DNA of 38,793 nt from Shouchella xiaoxiensis (lineage in GTDB: Bacteria; Bacillota; Bacilli; Bacillales; Bacillaceae_D): positions 1 through 38,793 of the forward strand of contig NZ_JAFBCV010000022.1 in NCBI RefSeq assembly GCF_016907895.1, in the 5' to 3' direction. The notes below the pieces were generated by a model. The model ran no database searches. It was not told where the DNA came from and saw only the letters and a program-made list of their open reading frames with translations. Of the stretch, positions 1 through 7,520 are shown piece after piece; positions within the stretch are counted from its first letter, which is position 1, and every line of letters starts with the position of its first letter. The translations under genes and the position numbers were made by a program.

Positions 1-196
1 ATAAGAAAACATCATGAATCGTCTTCACCGAGAAAGCAACGTGCTCCCCTGTGAGACGGAGGGGTTGTTTTCGTAAACCATCATGAAGTCGCTTCGAAGC
101 AACAGCATCATGATTCAGCATCCCCGTAGGAAACCACCGCGGAGCCAAGAACGTTGCCGGGCAATGAGAAAGACACCTGAAAAGGTGTCTTTTTTT
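1..196 (+). ncRNA. Structured RNA of unknown family, copy 1
   Basis: No protein gene is credible here. The plus strand can fold into a multi-branched RNA. GCAACGT (36-42) can pair with ACGTTGC (151-157), closing a junction. Inside it are hairpins CCCCT/AGGGG (46-50/60-64), GTTT/AAAC (67-70/75-78), ATCATGA/TCATGAT (80-86/108-114) capped by the palindrome GCTTCGAAGC (91-100), and a short GT-GG/CCAC hairpin (126-137). An outer GTCTT (21-25) can pair with AAGAC (170-174). A rho-independent terminator follows at 171-196. A second copy about 95% identical lies 282 nt downstream. I compared it mentally with T-box, M-box, yybP-ykoY, ydaO, cobalamin, lysine, SAM, TPP, FMN, 6S and SRP RNA and found no match. 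It could be a small RNA or an orphan riboswitch. The first transcribed base is not visible, and the copy may start left of the window. Confidence 0.6.
171..196 (+). terminator. Terminator of RNA copy 1
   Basis: AGACACC (171-177) pairs with GGTGTCT (184-190) across a TGAAAA loop, followed by a run of six T. Its 5' arm overlaps AAGAC (170-174), which can instead pair with GTCTT (21-25), so the two pairings exclude each other. Confidence 0.8.
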
Positions 197-282
197 GATT
201 CTCCACAAAGCAAAAGAGCCGCTACTTCGAAGAAGGAGCAAGAATGAAGGTTAATACACAAATATCAAGAATAACCCACTTT

Positions 283-472
283 ATAAGAAAACATCATGAA
301 TCGTCTTCATCGAAAAAGCAACGTGTTCCCCTGTGAGACGGAGGGGTTGTTTTCGTAAACCATCATGAAGTCGCTTCGAAGCAACAGTATCATGACTTAG
401 CGTCCCCGTAGGAGACCACCGCGGAGCCAACAACGTTGCGGGGCAATGAGAAAGACACCTGAAAAGGTGTCT
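283..472 (+). ncRNA. Structured RNA of unknown family, copy 2
   Basis: This is the second tandem copy of the element at 1-196. All main stems are retained: GCAACGT/ACGTTGC, CCCCT/AGGGG, the GCTTCGAAGC cap and GT-GG/CCAC. Most substitutions fall in loops; for example the apical AAA of the last hairpin becomes AGA. One outer pair of the ATCATGA stem is lost. No gene follows on the same strand until 2220, and the dedA gene lies antisense just downstream. That argues for a stand-alone small RNA rather than a cis-regulator of a neighbour, though a relic riboswitch is possible. Confidence 0.6.
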
Positions 473-475
473 TAT
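453..475 (+). terminator. Terminator hairpin of RNA copy 2, weak U-tract
   Basis: The stem AGACACC/GGTGTCT (453-459/466-472) is identical to copy 1, but the following T-run is reduced to TATTCT. Termination here should be weaker than in copy 1. Confidence 0.5.
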
Positions 476-566
476 TCTAAATCCATCGCGAACAAAAGAG
501 TGCTACTTCAAACAAGAAGAAAGGCTCAGACTTTTGATAGGTAATCTAATTTTTTTATGAGAAGAA

Positions 567-1190
567 TTACCCTTTAAGTTTTTCTCGCCCCTTGTTAGCA
601 GAATAGTGTTTATAAGTAATATACGTAACAATTAGAAGAATGAATAGGCTAAAAAAAACAGACATATATAGCATCTTATGAGAGAGCACACTTTCTCGAA
701 TATCTAACCATCGTATACCTAAAGCATACCCGCTGAAAATAAATAAGGGAGCCCATAAGAGTGACCCAACTGCTGTTAAAATCGCATAGGTTGAATAGTG
801 CAAGCGGCTAATGCCCGATAAGTACCCTGTCAAATGCCGAACGCCTGGTATAAAAAACCCCAATAATACGATCCACTTACCGTGTTTCTGTAAAAGTTGA
901 CTTACATGGTTTTGCCGTTTAATCGATAAATAAAACTTGGGACCATACTTTTCTAAAAAAGGCGCCCCTAATTTGATTCCTAAAAAGTATGACAATGACA
1001 TCCCAACGAAAGAACCGATTAACGCTACAATGATCGTTGGGATGATATGAAAATATTCAATATAAGATAAATAACCCAATGAGATGAGCAAGACCTCATC
1101 AGGAATCGGAATCCCTAATATTCCTGCAACTAATGTAAAAAAAACACCAAAATAGCCATACTGAATAATAAATTCTTTCACCATATCCAT
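567..1190 (-). CDS. DedA family membrane protein
   Basis: A protein of about 207 aa of the DedA (SNARE-associated/VTT) family of polytopic membrane proteins. These are linked to membrane homeostasis, lipid-carrier recycling and proton-motive-force tolerance; some relatives flip undecaprenyl phosphate or phosphatidylethanolamine. Visible hallmarks are the acidic GIPIPDE motif near the N-terminus, the FIPGVRHLTGYLSG segment with its conserved arginine, and several hydrophobic helices with a final one near the C-terminus. I chose the ATG at 1190 because AGGATG lies 6 nt upstream. ATGs at 1199, 1232 and 1184 are in frame. It follows the MgtC-like gene on the same strand with a gap of about 70 nt, so the two may be co-transcribed. 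The exact substrate cannot be told. Confidence 0.88.
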   Translation of the reverse strand: MDMVKEFIIQYGYFGVFFTLVAGILGIPIPDEVLLISLGYLSYIEYFHIIPTIIVALIGSFVGMSLSYFLGIKLGAPFLEKYGPKFYLSIKRQNHVSQLLQKHGKWIVLLGFFIPGVRHLTGYLSGISRLHYSTYAILTAVGSLLWAPLFIFSGYALGIRWLDIRESVLSHKMLYMSVFFSLFILLIVTYITYKHYSANKGREKLKG

Positions 1191-1259
1191 ATAGTTCATC
1201 CTAAAAAAAGTAATTAATTTTAGTATATACAAGGCATTGTGCTTTTGCCAGAAATTTTA

Positions 1260-1970
1260 TCATTTTTGCTCAATAGCAACAGATTTAACGTGTTCAATTT
1301 TTTTAACTTTGTCATAAAGTTGCGTCATGTACATGGTTCTAGGAATGGAGAGTGCTAAATCCAGTTGTTGGCATTTATCTTCTATATCTTTAATTTTCAC
1401 ATCATGAATAATAATATTACGTGCTTTTCTTGCTTTCCAAGTGCTTTCCTTGTGTTGAAGACTTTTAATAAGGTGAGTTGTCACTGCACCTTCTGCCATA
1501 ATTACTTTGAGCGACACATCTGTTTGACTCAGAGATGTTGGCCCAATTATTTTTAGAAATGCTGGAATAATATTAACTGCGATAAGAATGAGCAGAACGG
1601 TAAACAATGCTTCCACATAAAAACCAGCGCCAATCGCGATACCAATCCCTGAAGCAGCCCAAATCATCGCAGCGGTTGTTAATCCCGAGATAACGTCATT
1701 GCTTCTTCTTAAAATAACACCTGCTCCTAAAAAACCAACACCACTGACAATCTGAGCTGCTAGACGCATCGGATCCATGTTTGGATTGCTTCCTTCAGCA
1801 GTGGAGAAATGTAAATAGGCTTCAACTGAGACAATGGTGATTAAGCAACTTGCAATACAAATGACCATGCTTGTTTTTAACCCTAATGGTTTGTGCTTAA
1901 TTTGCCGATCAATCCCGATTAAGAAGCCTGAAAACAATGCTGCACATAATTTAATTAATACTAACCCCAT
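1260..1970 (-). CDS. MgtC/SapB family membrane protein
   Basis: A 236-aa protein of the MgtC/SapB (YhiD) family. The N-terminal half has about four to five transmembrane helices with the family signatures GVGFLGAGVI (residues 77-86) and GLTTAAMIWA (96-105). The C-terminal third (about 145-236) is a soluble ACT-like domain. MgtC proteins are linked to growth at low magnesium and to control of the F-type ATP synthase; this non-enteric homologue need not transport Mg itself. The ATG is preceded by GGTGAT. It is the first gene of the pair with dedA. The 249 nt upstream to the divergent PLP-enzyme gene are AT-rich, and I see no M-box or other recognisable leader there. Confidence 0.9.
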   Translation of the reverse strand: MGLVLIKLCAALFSGFLIGIDRQIKHKPLGLKTSMVICIASCLITIVSVEAYLHFSTAEGSNPNMDPMRLAAQIVSGVGFLGAGVILRRSNDVISGLTTAAMIWAASGIGIAIGAGFYVEALFTVLLILIAVNIIPAFLKIIGPTSLSQTDVSLKVIMAEGAVTTHLIKSLQHKESTWKARKARNIIIHDVKIKDIEDKCQQLDLALSIPRTMYMTQLYDKVKKIEHVKSVAIEQK

Positions 1971-2219
1971 CTAAATCACCTTCATTTTCATTGATCATTT
2001 ATTTTATTTCTGAGATTGCTAAATCATTCTAAAGAAGTTGTGGAACAAATCAAGTTATAGTAAAATCAGTTTAACTTTTATAGCGTGAATAAACAGTAAA
2101 TAGAGTTGAATCTTATAGTGACTATTCATTAATAAAAGGATTATTATCTTAATTATAGCAATAGTAGTCAAGTCATTTTTGTTTAATGAACGTACAGAGA
2201 AAGAGAGGGAAATTGATTA

Positions 2220-3362
2220 ATGGAGAGAAATAGGCATTTTAATACCAATGCAGTTCATTTTGTTGATAAGCAAATTGAACGAAATACCAGTAAAGCAAGA
2301 CCGATTTATCAAACGTCGGCTTTTGTTTTTGAAAGTTTAACTGATATGGAGCAGTATTTTACAGGTGAAAAAGAGTTTCTATATTCAAGGTATGGGAATC
2401 CTAATACAAATGATCTTGGTGAGGGCATCGCTTTACTTGAAGGAGCAGAGTCAGGAGTTGCCACTTCATCAGGAATGTCTGCCATTATGTGTGCGATCCT
2501 CTCAGTTTGTAAAACAGGTGATCATCTGATTGCAATGCTGGATGTATATGGAGGCACGTATTCTTTGTTAGAAGACGAATTAAATTTGTTCGGTATCGAG
2601 GTCAGTTTCGTACTTAATTTAGAAGAATTAAATTCAGTTATAAAAAAGAATACGAAAGCAATTTTCTGTGAATCAATTACCAATCCTTTAGTACGAGTTG
2701 AGGATTTACCTGCTTTAATTAAGAAGTCTAAAGAACACGAGCTCGTTGTAATTGCTGATAATACATTTGCGACACCTTATCTAATACAACCTTTTGTTTT
2801 GGGAGCAGACCTTGTCGTTCACAGCGCTACAAAATATATTGGCGGGCATAGTGATGTAACGGCGGGGGTCATAACAGGAAGAAGTGACTTAGTTGAAATC
2901 GCCAAAAAGCGTGTTATTTCAATGGGTTGTAATCTTAGTCCATTCGAAGCTTGGTTAGCGTGTAGAGGGCTAAAGACACTCTCCTTAAGAATGGACAGAC
3001 AATGTGCTAACGCGAAGGAATTAGCTAGCTATTTAAAAAGTCTAGATGAGATCGATCATGTGTACTATCCGGAAAACGTATCAAGCAAAGGAAATGGAGC
3101 GATGTTAAGCATTCAATTGGCTGACAATATCGACGTAGATACTTTTTTTAAATCCTTTTCATTTGTAAAAATTGCTCCTACACTTGCAGGGGTAGAAACA
3201 TCGATTTCGTATCCTCTTCACACGTCACATCGTTCAGTTCCTCAAGCTTTAAGGGACAAGCTTGGTATAGGAAAACAGCATGTTCGAGTATCTGTCGGCA
3301 TCGAGGATAGCAGGGATATTCGAACAGAATTTCAAAAAGCGCTAACAATCGCAACTACGTAA
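2220..3362 (+). CDS. Trans-sulfuration family PLP enzyme (cystathionine gamma-synthase/lyase or methionine gamma-lyase type)
   Basis: A 380-aa fold-type I PLP enzyme of the Cys/Met metabolism family. It shows YSRYGNP (55-61, phosphate-binding Tyr/Arg from the neighbouring subunit), SSGMSA (83-88), the IADNTFATP block with Asp180, the PLP-lysine motif SATKYIGGH (Lys205) and HVRVSVGIED (354-363) with the carboxylate-binding Arg. Members handle cystathionine, homocysteine, cysteine or methionine; sequence alone does not settle which reaction. One oddity is that the segment after VYYP (281-284) is about a dozen residues shorter than usual: the customary HP...A.RQ...G stretch is missing before GAMLSIQL. 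It is a single gene flanked by its own terminator, with AGAGGG about 11 nt before the ATG. Confidence 0.88.
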   Translation: MERNRHFNTNAVHFVDKQIERNTSKARPIYQTSAFVFESLTDMEQYFTGEKEFLYSRYGNPNTNDLGEGIALLEGAESGVATSSGMSAIMCAILSVCKTGDHLIAMLDVYGGTYSLLEDELNLFGIEVSFVLNLEELNSVIKKNTKAIFCESITNPLVRVEDLPALIKKSKEHELVVIADNTFATPYLIQPFVLGADLVVHSATKYIGGHSDVTAGVITGRSDLVEIAKKRVISMGCNLSPFEAWLACRGLKTLSLRMDRQCANAKELASYLKSLDEIDHVYYPENVSSKGNGAMLSIQLADNIDVDTFFKSFSFVKIAPTLAGVETSISYPLHTSHRSVPQALRDKLGIGKQHVRVSVGIEDSRDIRTEFQKALTIATT

Positions 3363-3366
3363 AATA

Positions 3367-3395
3367 AAAAGCATCGGCTCTTTGCCGATGCTTTT
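3367..3395. terminator. Bidirectional terminator
   Basis: AAAAGCATCGGC (3367-3378) pairs with GCCGATGCTTTT (3384-3395) around TCTTT. It can end the PLP-enzyme gene on plus and the small minus-strand gene at 3405-3548. Confidence 0.85.
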
Positions 3396-3404
3396 AAAAC
3401 TGTC

Positions 3405-3548
3405 TTAATGTTTTTGGTTTCCTATAATAATAGATTCAACAAATTGTGAAAACAAAGCGACATCGGTTGCTATAAAAACCGGTAGAAGCAACACCCCTAA
3501 CACAAAAGCAACTGGTGCAAGAAAAATTAAGCGCAATCCACGTTTCAT
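3405..3548 (-). CDS. Small single-pass membrane protein, 47 aa, unknown
   Basis: This gene is short enough to be missed. The minus-strand ATG at 3548 is preceded by AAGGAGATGCTAGT, a near-perfect Shine-Dalgarno sequence with good spacing. It encodes 47 aa starting MKRGLRLIFLAPVAF. After a basic N-terminus comes one hydrophobic helix (about residues 6-27), then a short polar tail ending GNQKH. It ends just before the shared terminator at 3367-3395. I do not recognise a family. The ribosome-binding site, positive-inside charge and fitted terminator make it a likely real gene of unknown function. Confidence 0.6.
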   Translation of the reverse strand: MKRGLRLIFLAPVAFVLGVLLLPVFIATDVALFSQFVESIIIGNQKH

Positions 3549-3648
3549 ACTAGCATCTCCTTCTAGTCTCAATCTGTTAAAGTCTTAATGTTTATTTACT
3601 ATACTCCTAAGTCATAAAGAATACAACTATTTATTTTTTAATTAATGG

Positions 3649-3677
3649 TTGCAATGCTTTTAAAGGTATGGTATATT
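3649..3677 (+). promoter_or_regulatory. SigA promoter of the initiator tRNA gene
   Basis: TTGCAA (3649-3654), a spacer of exactly 17 nt, then TATATT (3672-3677). The predicted start near 3684 gives a leader of about 32 nt before the tRNA, to be removed by RNase P. Confidence 0.6.
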
Positions 3678-3715
3678 TATTTTTGTCGAAAGAGATACTG
3701 TAAATTATATAGCGA

Positions 3716-3789
<74 letters not shown>

Positions 3790-3797
3790 TACCGAGA

Positions 3798-3824
3798 AAC
3801 CGAGACGATGTCTCGGTTTTTTTT
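3798..3824 (+). terminator. Terminator of the tRNA gene
   Basis: AACCGAGAC (3798-3806) pairs with GTCTCGGTT (3810-3818) around GAT and is followed by T-rich sequence to 3824. Confidence 0.88.
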
Positions 3825-3861
3825 GATGTTTTTTAATACTTTAATAAGGAGAGTGTTGAAT

Positions 3862-4851
3862 ATGAAAGATGAATTTTCCTTTATAAAAAGTATCATTCCA
3901 AATCATATACAACAGCAGTCTTTAAGAATTGGAATTGGTGATGATGCAGCCGTATATGAAAGCGACTCATCGGTGGACCAGGTGGTCTGTGTCGATACAA
4001 TGGTTGAAGGCATTCATTTTCGCAAGGATACAATGGAGCCGGTTCAAATTGGAAGAAAGGCCCTTGCAATTAATATTAGTGATTTAGCAGCAATGGGTGC
4101 AACACCTAGATTCTACCTTACAACAATTGCGGTTCCTCCTACGTGGACGGAAGATCATTTGAGAGAAATTTATCGGGGGATGTCAGAGCTTGGCAAGCAA
4201 TTCAAAATGGATCTTATTGGTGGTGACACAGTGTCCATCGAGCAAAGCCTTGTTATAACTGTTACGGCCATTGGCACGGTCGCTTCGGGCAGCGCGATAA
4301 AGAGAACTAGCGCAAGAAAAGATGACATTGTGTTTGTAACTGGTCCGATTGGTGGATCTGCAGCTGGGTTTGATCTTTTAAACGAACGAACCAAGGATGG
4401 TCATTTTTCTAGTAATGAATTAAGCTATGTGAAAATGCATCAAGAACCAATGCCTCAAGTTGAGTTAGGCGAATTATTCAGTCAGTCAAATCAGCGAATG
4501 TCTTTAAATGATATAAGTGATGGTTTATCCAGTGAAATTTTTGAAATCGCAGTAGCAAGCAATGTTCAGGTGATTTTAAACAAAGCACATATTGTCAAAT
4601 TGTCTCCTCAGTTAGACGTTTCACTTGAAAAAAGAGTAAAATGGAGTTTAAATGGTGGAGAAGATTTTCAGCTTGTGGGAACAACATCAGCTGAACAGTA
4701 TGAAGTACTACAAAAGCAGGCAAAGGCAATAGGATTCTCGCTTTTTCCAGTAGGCGTTGTACGAGAAGGAAAGCCGGCTGTTTTTTTAGATGATGGAGAC
4801 AAAGAACTGCCCTTAGAGATGGGCGGTTATAATCATTTTAAACGTGGGTGA
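3862..4851 (+). CDS. thiL: Thiamine-monophosphate kinase
   Basis: A 329-aa ThiL that phosphorylates thiamine monophosphate to thiamine diphosphate with ATP and Mg, the last step of thiamine cofactor synthesis in the cytosol. It belongs to the PurM-like kinase fold. Visible motifs are GIGDDAAV (24-31), DTMVEG (45-50), NISDLAAMGA (71-80), GGDT (120-123), NDISDGLSSE and NGGEDFQL, the Mg-ATP and substrate loops of the family. The reading frame is open further upstream through the tRNA and terminator, but the true start is the ATG at 3862, preceded by AAGGAGAG and giving the usual family length. It opens the run thiL-tsaE-tsaB-rimI-tsaD, with only 6 nt to tsaE. Confidence 0.96.
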   Translation: MKDEFSFIKSIIPNHIQQQSLRIGIGDDAAVYESDSSVDQVVCVDTMVEGIHFRKDTMEPVQIGRKALAINISDLAAMGATPRFYLTTIAVPPTWTEDHLREIYRGMSELGKQFKMDLIGGDTVSIEQSLVITVTAIGTVASGSAIKRTSARKDDIVFVTGPIGGSAAGFDLLNERTKDGHFSSNELSYVKMHQEPMPQVELGELFSQSNQRMSLNDISDGLSSEIFEIAVASNVQVILNKAHIVKLSPQLDVSLEKRVKWSLNGGEDFQLVGTTSAEQYEVLQKQAKAIGFSLFPVGVVREGKPAVFLDDGDKELPLEMGGYNHFKRG

Positions 4852-4857
4852 TATACA

Positions 4858-5313
4858 GTGAAACAATGGATTATGCAAAGTCATTCTGTTGAAGAGACAA
4901 TGGAGATTGCGTATCAACTAGGAATGAAGTTAGTATCTGGTGACTGCATTACTCTTGAAGGTGATTTAGGTGCAGGTAAAACCCATTTTACAAAAGGGGT
5001 TGCAAAAGCACTGGAAATCGATACGGTGGTTACGAGCCCAACCTTTACGATCATTAAAGAATATGCAGGCAGCTTGTCCTTGTATCATATGGATGTGTAC
5101 AGAGCTGGTGAAGAAGCGTATGATCTTGGTTTAGAAGAATATTTTTATGGTTCGGGTGTGACAGTAGTCGAATGGCCACAGATCATCGAAGATATCATCC
5201 CGAGGGCTCGATTTACTTGTGAAATTCGAAAAATAGATGATCAACAACGGGAAATCATTATTGGTGGAATAGGACTTGAATACGAAAAGCGGATTGAGGA
5301 GTTACGAAAATGA
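4858..5313 (+). CDS. tsaE: tRNA t6A biosynthesis ATPase TsaE
   Basis: A 151-aa P-loop ATPase (formerly YdiB/YjeE) that works with TsaB and TsaD to transfer threonylcarbamoyl to A37 of ANN-decoding tRNAs. The Walker A motif GDLGAGKT lies at residues 35-42, followed by the TSPTFTI switch-like segment and YHMDVYR. The start is GTG at 4858, six bases after the thiL stop, with only a weak ribosome-binding site (GGGTGAT), which suggests translational coupling. Its stop overlaps the tsaB start by 4 nt. Confidence 0.95.
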   Translation: MKQWIMQSHSVEETMEIAYQLGMKLVSGDCITLEGDLGAGKTHFTKGVAKALEIDTVVTSPTFTIIKEYAGSLSLYHMDVYRAGEEAYDLGLEEYFYGSGVTVVEWPQIIEDIIPRARFTCEIRKIDDQQREIIIGGIGLEYEKRIEELRK

Positions 5314-6023
5314 AAAAAGGATTAGCTCTAGATACTTCTTCTTATCGACTTGGTGTGGCAATCAGTGTCGGGGAAGAGGTGGTCGCCGAACATATGACAA
5401 ATCTTAAAGTCAATCACGCGCTTCGGCTGATGCCAGCAGTTGAGGCATTATTAAACGAAGTTCAAATGACACCTAATGAACTCGACTATATTGCTGTAGC
5501 CAAAGGGCCGGGCTCGTATACAGGAGTTCGTATGGCTGCTACATCTGCCAAAACACTCGCGTGGACGCTAAATATTCCACTTATTTCGATCTCCACATTA
5601 ACGATGATGGCACAGGCTGGAAAATATTTTAATGGACTAGTTGTCCCCATCATTGATGCTAGACGAAATACCGTTTTTGCAAGCGTCTTTAAACAAGCAG
5701 CTGTTGGTAAGCTTACGGTAATAAATGAAGAAAAACATCAGTCAATAACCGAATTGTTTTCTCTATTAAAGGAGACACAGGAACCCGTCCTTTTTGTTGG
5801 TGATGACGTAACCAAATTCAAACAAACAATCGATGAAGCACTAGGGAAACGTGCTTTTTATGTAAACTCAATGCTTGCGAGTGCTCGACCTGGGGAATTG
5901 TCTTTGTTAGCAAACAATGCGTTGCCAGAAGAACAGGTTCATCAATTTGTACCTGAATATCTGCGTTTACCTGAGGCGGAGGTGAACTGGCAGGATGCTA
6001 AAGAAAAAAGGAACAAGCGCTAG
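5310..6023 (+). CDS. tsaB: tRNA t6A biosynthesis protein TsaB
   Basis: A 237-aa ASKHA-fold protein, an inactive paralogue of TsaD that scaffolds the TsaB-TsaD-TsaE complex for t6A synthesis. It shows ALDTSS (6-11) at the phosphate-1 position and the conserved KGPGSYTGVR (65-74) of the dimer interface with TsaD. The C-terminus carries the P-E-Y-L-R segment typical of Gram-positive TsaB. Its start overlaps tsaE (ATGA) and its end overlaps rimI by 29 nt, so the genes are translated as a tight unit. Confidence 0.95.
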   Translation: MKKGLALDTSSYRLGVAISVGEEVVAEHMTNLKVNHALRLMPAVEALLNEVQMTPNELDYIAVAKGPGSYTGVRMAATSAKTLAWTLNIPLISISTLTMMAQAGKYFNGLVVPIIDARRNTVFASVFKQAAVGKLTVINEEKHQSITELFSLLKETQEPVLFVGDDVTKFKQTIDEALGKRAFYVNSMLASARPGELSLLANNALPEEQVHQFVPEYLRLPEAEVNWQDAKEKRNKR

Positions 6024-6483
6024 TGTCTCCATTCGGAAAATGGATATTGAAGACATTGACGCGGTGTTGATTGTTGAGAGAGACGCTTTTCCGACACCTT
6101 GGACAAGAGAAGCATTTATCTCAGAGGTATCAAAAAATAAATTTGCGTATTATTTTGTTTTAGAATTAAAAGGTCACATTATTGGCTATTGTGGTCTTTG
6201 GAAAGTAATGGATGAGGCACAAATTACCAATATTGCAATCCTTACTGAGCATCGTGGACAATCATATGGAGAATACATTTTATTATATGTAATGCAATGG
6301 TTAAGAGGCGTACATGCCAAAAATCTCTCGCTTGAAGTGAGAGAATCAAATACGCCAGCACAATCGTTATATCACAAACTAGGTTTTAGCCAAGTAGGTG
6401 TGCGGAAAAAATACTATGCGGATAATCAAGAAGATGCGTGGGTAATGTGGGTGAATTTAAATGACAATTATATTAGCAATTGA
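5995..6483 (+). CDS. rimI: Ribosomal protein S18-alanine N-acetyltransferase, GNAT family
   Basis: A 162-aa GNAT acetyltransferase assigned to RimI by family resemblance ([20 protein letters not shown], then [20 protein letters not shown]) and by its invariant place between tsaB and tsaD. The likely reaction is acetyl-CoA-dependent N-terminal acetylation of ribosomal protein S18. The acetyl-CoA pyrophosphate loop reads RGQSYG (87-92); the usual central glycine of R/Q-x-x-G-x-G is Ser90, a variation that may be tolerated. The start at 5995 has GGAGGTG about 10 nt upstream, inside tsaB. It overlaps tsaD by 23 nt. Confidence 0.9.
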   Translation: MLKKKGTSASVSIRKMDIEDIDAVLIVERDAFPTPWTREAFISEVSKNKFAYYFVLELKGHIIGYCGLWKVMDEAQITNIAILTEHRGQSYGEYILLYVMQWLRGVHAKNLSLEVRESNTPAQSLYHKLGFSQVGVRKKYYADNQEDAWVMWVNLNDNYISN

Positions 6484-7501
6484 AACGAGCTGCGATGAAA
6501 CGGCGGCTGCGGTCATTCGCGATGGCGATACTATTTTATCAAATGTCGTAGCTACGCAGATGGAAAGCCATGCCCGTTTTGGAGGAGTCGTCCCAGAAGT
6601 AGCATCACGGCATCATGTGGAAACGATCACAGTTGTAATTGAAGAAGCAATGAAAAAAGCTGAAGTCCGTTTTTCGGATTTAACCGCTGTTGCTGTGACC
6701 GAGGGCCCTGGACTCGTAGGCGCCTTATTAGTAGGCATTCATGCGGCAAAAGCAATTGCCTTTGCTCATAGTATTCCCTTAATAGGCGTCCATCATATAG
6801 CTGGTCATATTTATGCGAATCAGTTTGTTCAGCAGCTTGAATTTCCCTTGCTTGCATTAGTTGCATCTGGTGGCCACACAGAATTAGTACTAATGGAATC
6901 AGATGGACAATTTCATCAAATAGGCCAGACTCGAGATGATGCTGTGGGGGAAGCGTACGATAAAGCAGCAAGAGCGATGGGTTTGCCTTATCCTGGTGGA
7001 CCAAACTTGGAGAAATTAGCCAATTCAGAAACAAAGTCAATCGAATTGCCACGCTCTTGGTTAGAAAAGGACAGTTATGATTTTAGCTTTAGCGGTCTAA
7101 AATCAGCTGTATTAAATAAGTTAAATAACGATAAGCAAAAAGGAATAGAAACGGATTTGGCAGCACTTGCTAAGGGCTTTCAAGAAAGCGTTGTTGATGT
7201 TCTTTGTGAGAAAACGGTTCGAGCTCAGAAGGAGTTTGATGTAAAGCAGGTCTTACTTGCAGGCGGAGTAGCAGCAAATCAAGGTCTCCGCGCTTCTTTA
7301 AAACAAGCTTTGAAAAATTCAACTGCCGATCTTCTCATTCCGCCGATGTCCTTATGTACGGATAATGCTGCAATGATTGGAGCAGTTGCCCACTCAATGT
7401 GGATTAATGATTCTACGAGTAATATGGCGATGAATGGCAGGCCAGGAATTCGATTAAAATCATATATAAAAGAAAAACCCAGCACAACTAGTTCAACCTA
7501 G
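6461..7501 (+). CDS. tsaD: tRNA N6-adenosine threonylcarbamoyltransferase TsaD
   Basis: A 346-aa catalytic subunit of the t6A synthase. It takes threonylcarbamoyl-AMP and modifies A37 of tRNA. Evidence: [13 protein letters not shown] (6-18) nucleotide-binding start, the metal-binding HHIAGH (111-116), ASGGHTELV, and the C-terminal [12 protein letters not shown] and CTDNAAMIG segments, at the normal family length. It is the last gene of the run. Its final codons form the 5' arm of the shared terminator at 7474-7517, so the coding end and the terminator are superimposed. Confidence 0.97.
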   Translation: MTIILAIETSCDETAAAVIRDGDTILSNVVATQMESHARFGGVVPEVASRHHVETITVVIEEAMKKAEVRFSDLTAVAVTEGPGLVGALLVGIHAAKAIAFAHSIPLIGVHHIAGHIYANQFVQQLEFPLLALVASGGHTELVLMESDGQFHQIGQTRDDAVGEAYDKAARAMGLPYPGGPNLEKLANSETKSIELPRSWLEKDSYDFSFSGLKSAVLNKLNNDKQKGIETDLAALAKGFQESVVDVLCEKTVRAQKEFDVKQVLLAGGVAANQGLRASLKQALKNSTADLLIPPMSLCTDNAAMIGAVAHSMWINDSTSNMAMNGRPGIRLKSYIKEKPSTTSST

Positions 7502-7517
7502 TAGTTAGCTGGGTTTT
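7474..7517. terminator. Bidirectional terminator between tsaD and the ABC-F gene
   Basis: AAAACCCAGC (7474-7483) pairs with GCTGGGTTTT (7508-7517), with an inner ACTAG/CTAGT helix (7487-7491/7498-7502). T-rich tails occur on both strands. It overlaps the tsaD stop codon. Confidence 0.85.
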
Positions 7518-7520
7518 CTT

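Larger units (their letters stand above)
1..530 (+). repeat. Tandem duplication, 282-nt period
   Basis: Base 1 corresponds to base 283. From there the copies differ at about ten positions over some 195 nt, mostly transitions in predicted loops. Similarity continues more weakly past the terminators: AAAAGAG then a GCTACTTC block occurs near 213-228 and again near 494-511. The duplicated unit therefore includes the spacer, but only the folded part has stayed conserved. Confidence 0.85.

Noticed and set aside
120-145. ACCACCGCGG in the repeat RNA looks a little like the T-box motif (GGTGG-ACCGCG)
   Set aside because: Base order differs, there is no specifier stem or antiterminator, and no aminoacyl-tRNA or amino-acid gene follows.
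244-336. 30-codon reading frame with AAGGAG 5 nt upstream, running from the repeat spacer into RNA copy 2
   Set aside because: The matching codons in copy 1 differ by amino-acid-changing substitutions and no equivalent start exists after copy 2. The RNA structure explains the conservation better.
3683-3711. TTGTCG-N17-TATATA as promoter for the tRNA
   Set aside because: Its start would fall at about 3718, inside the tRNA. TTGCAA-N17-TATATT at 3649-3677 fits better.
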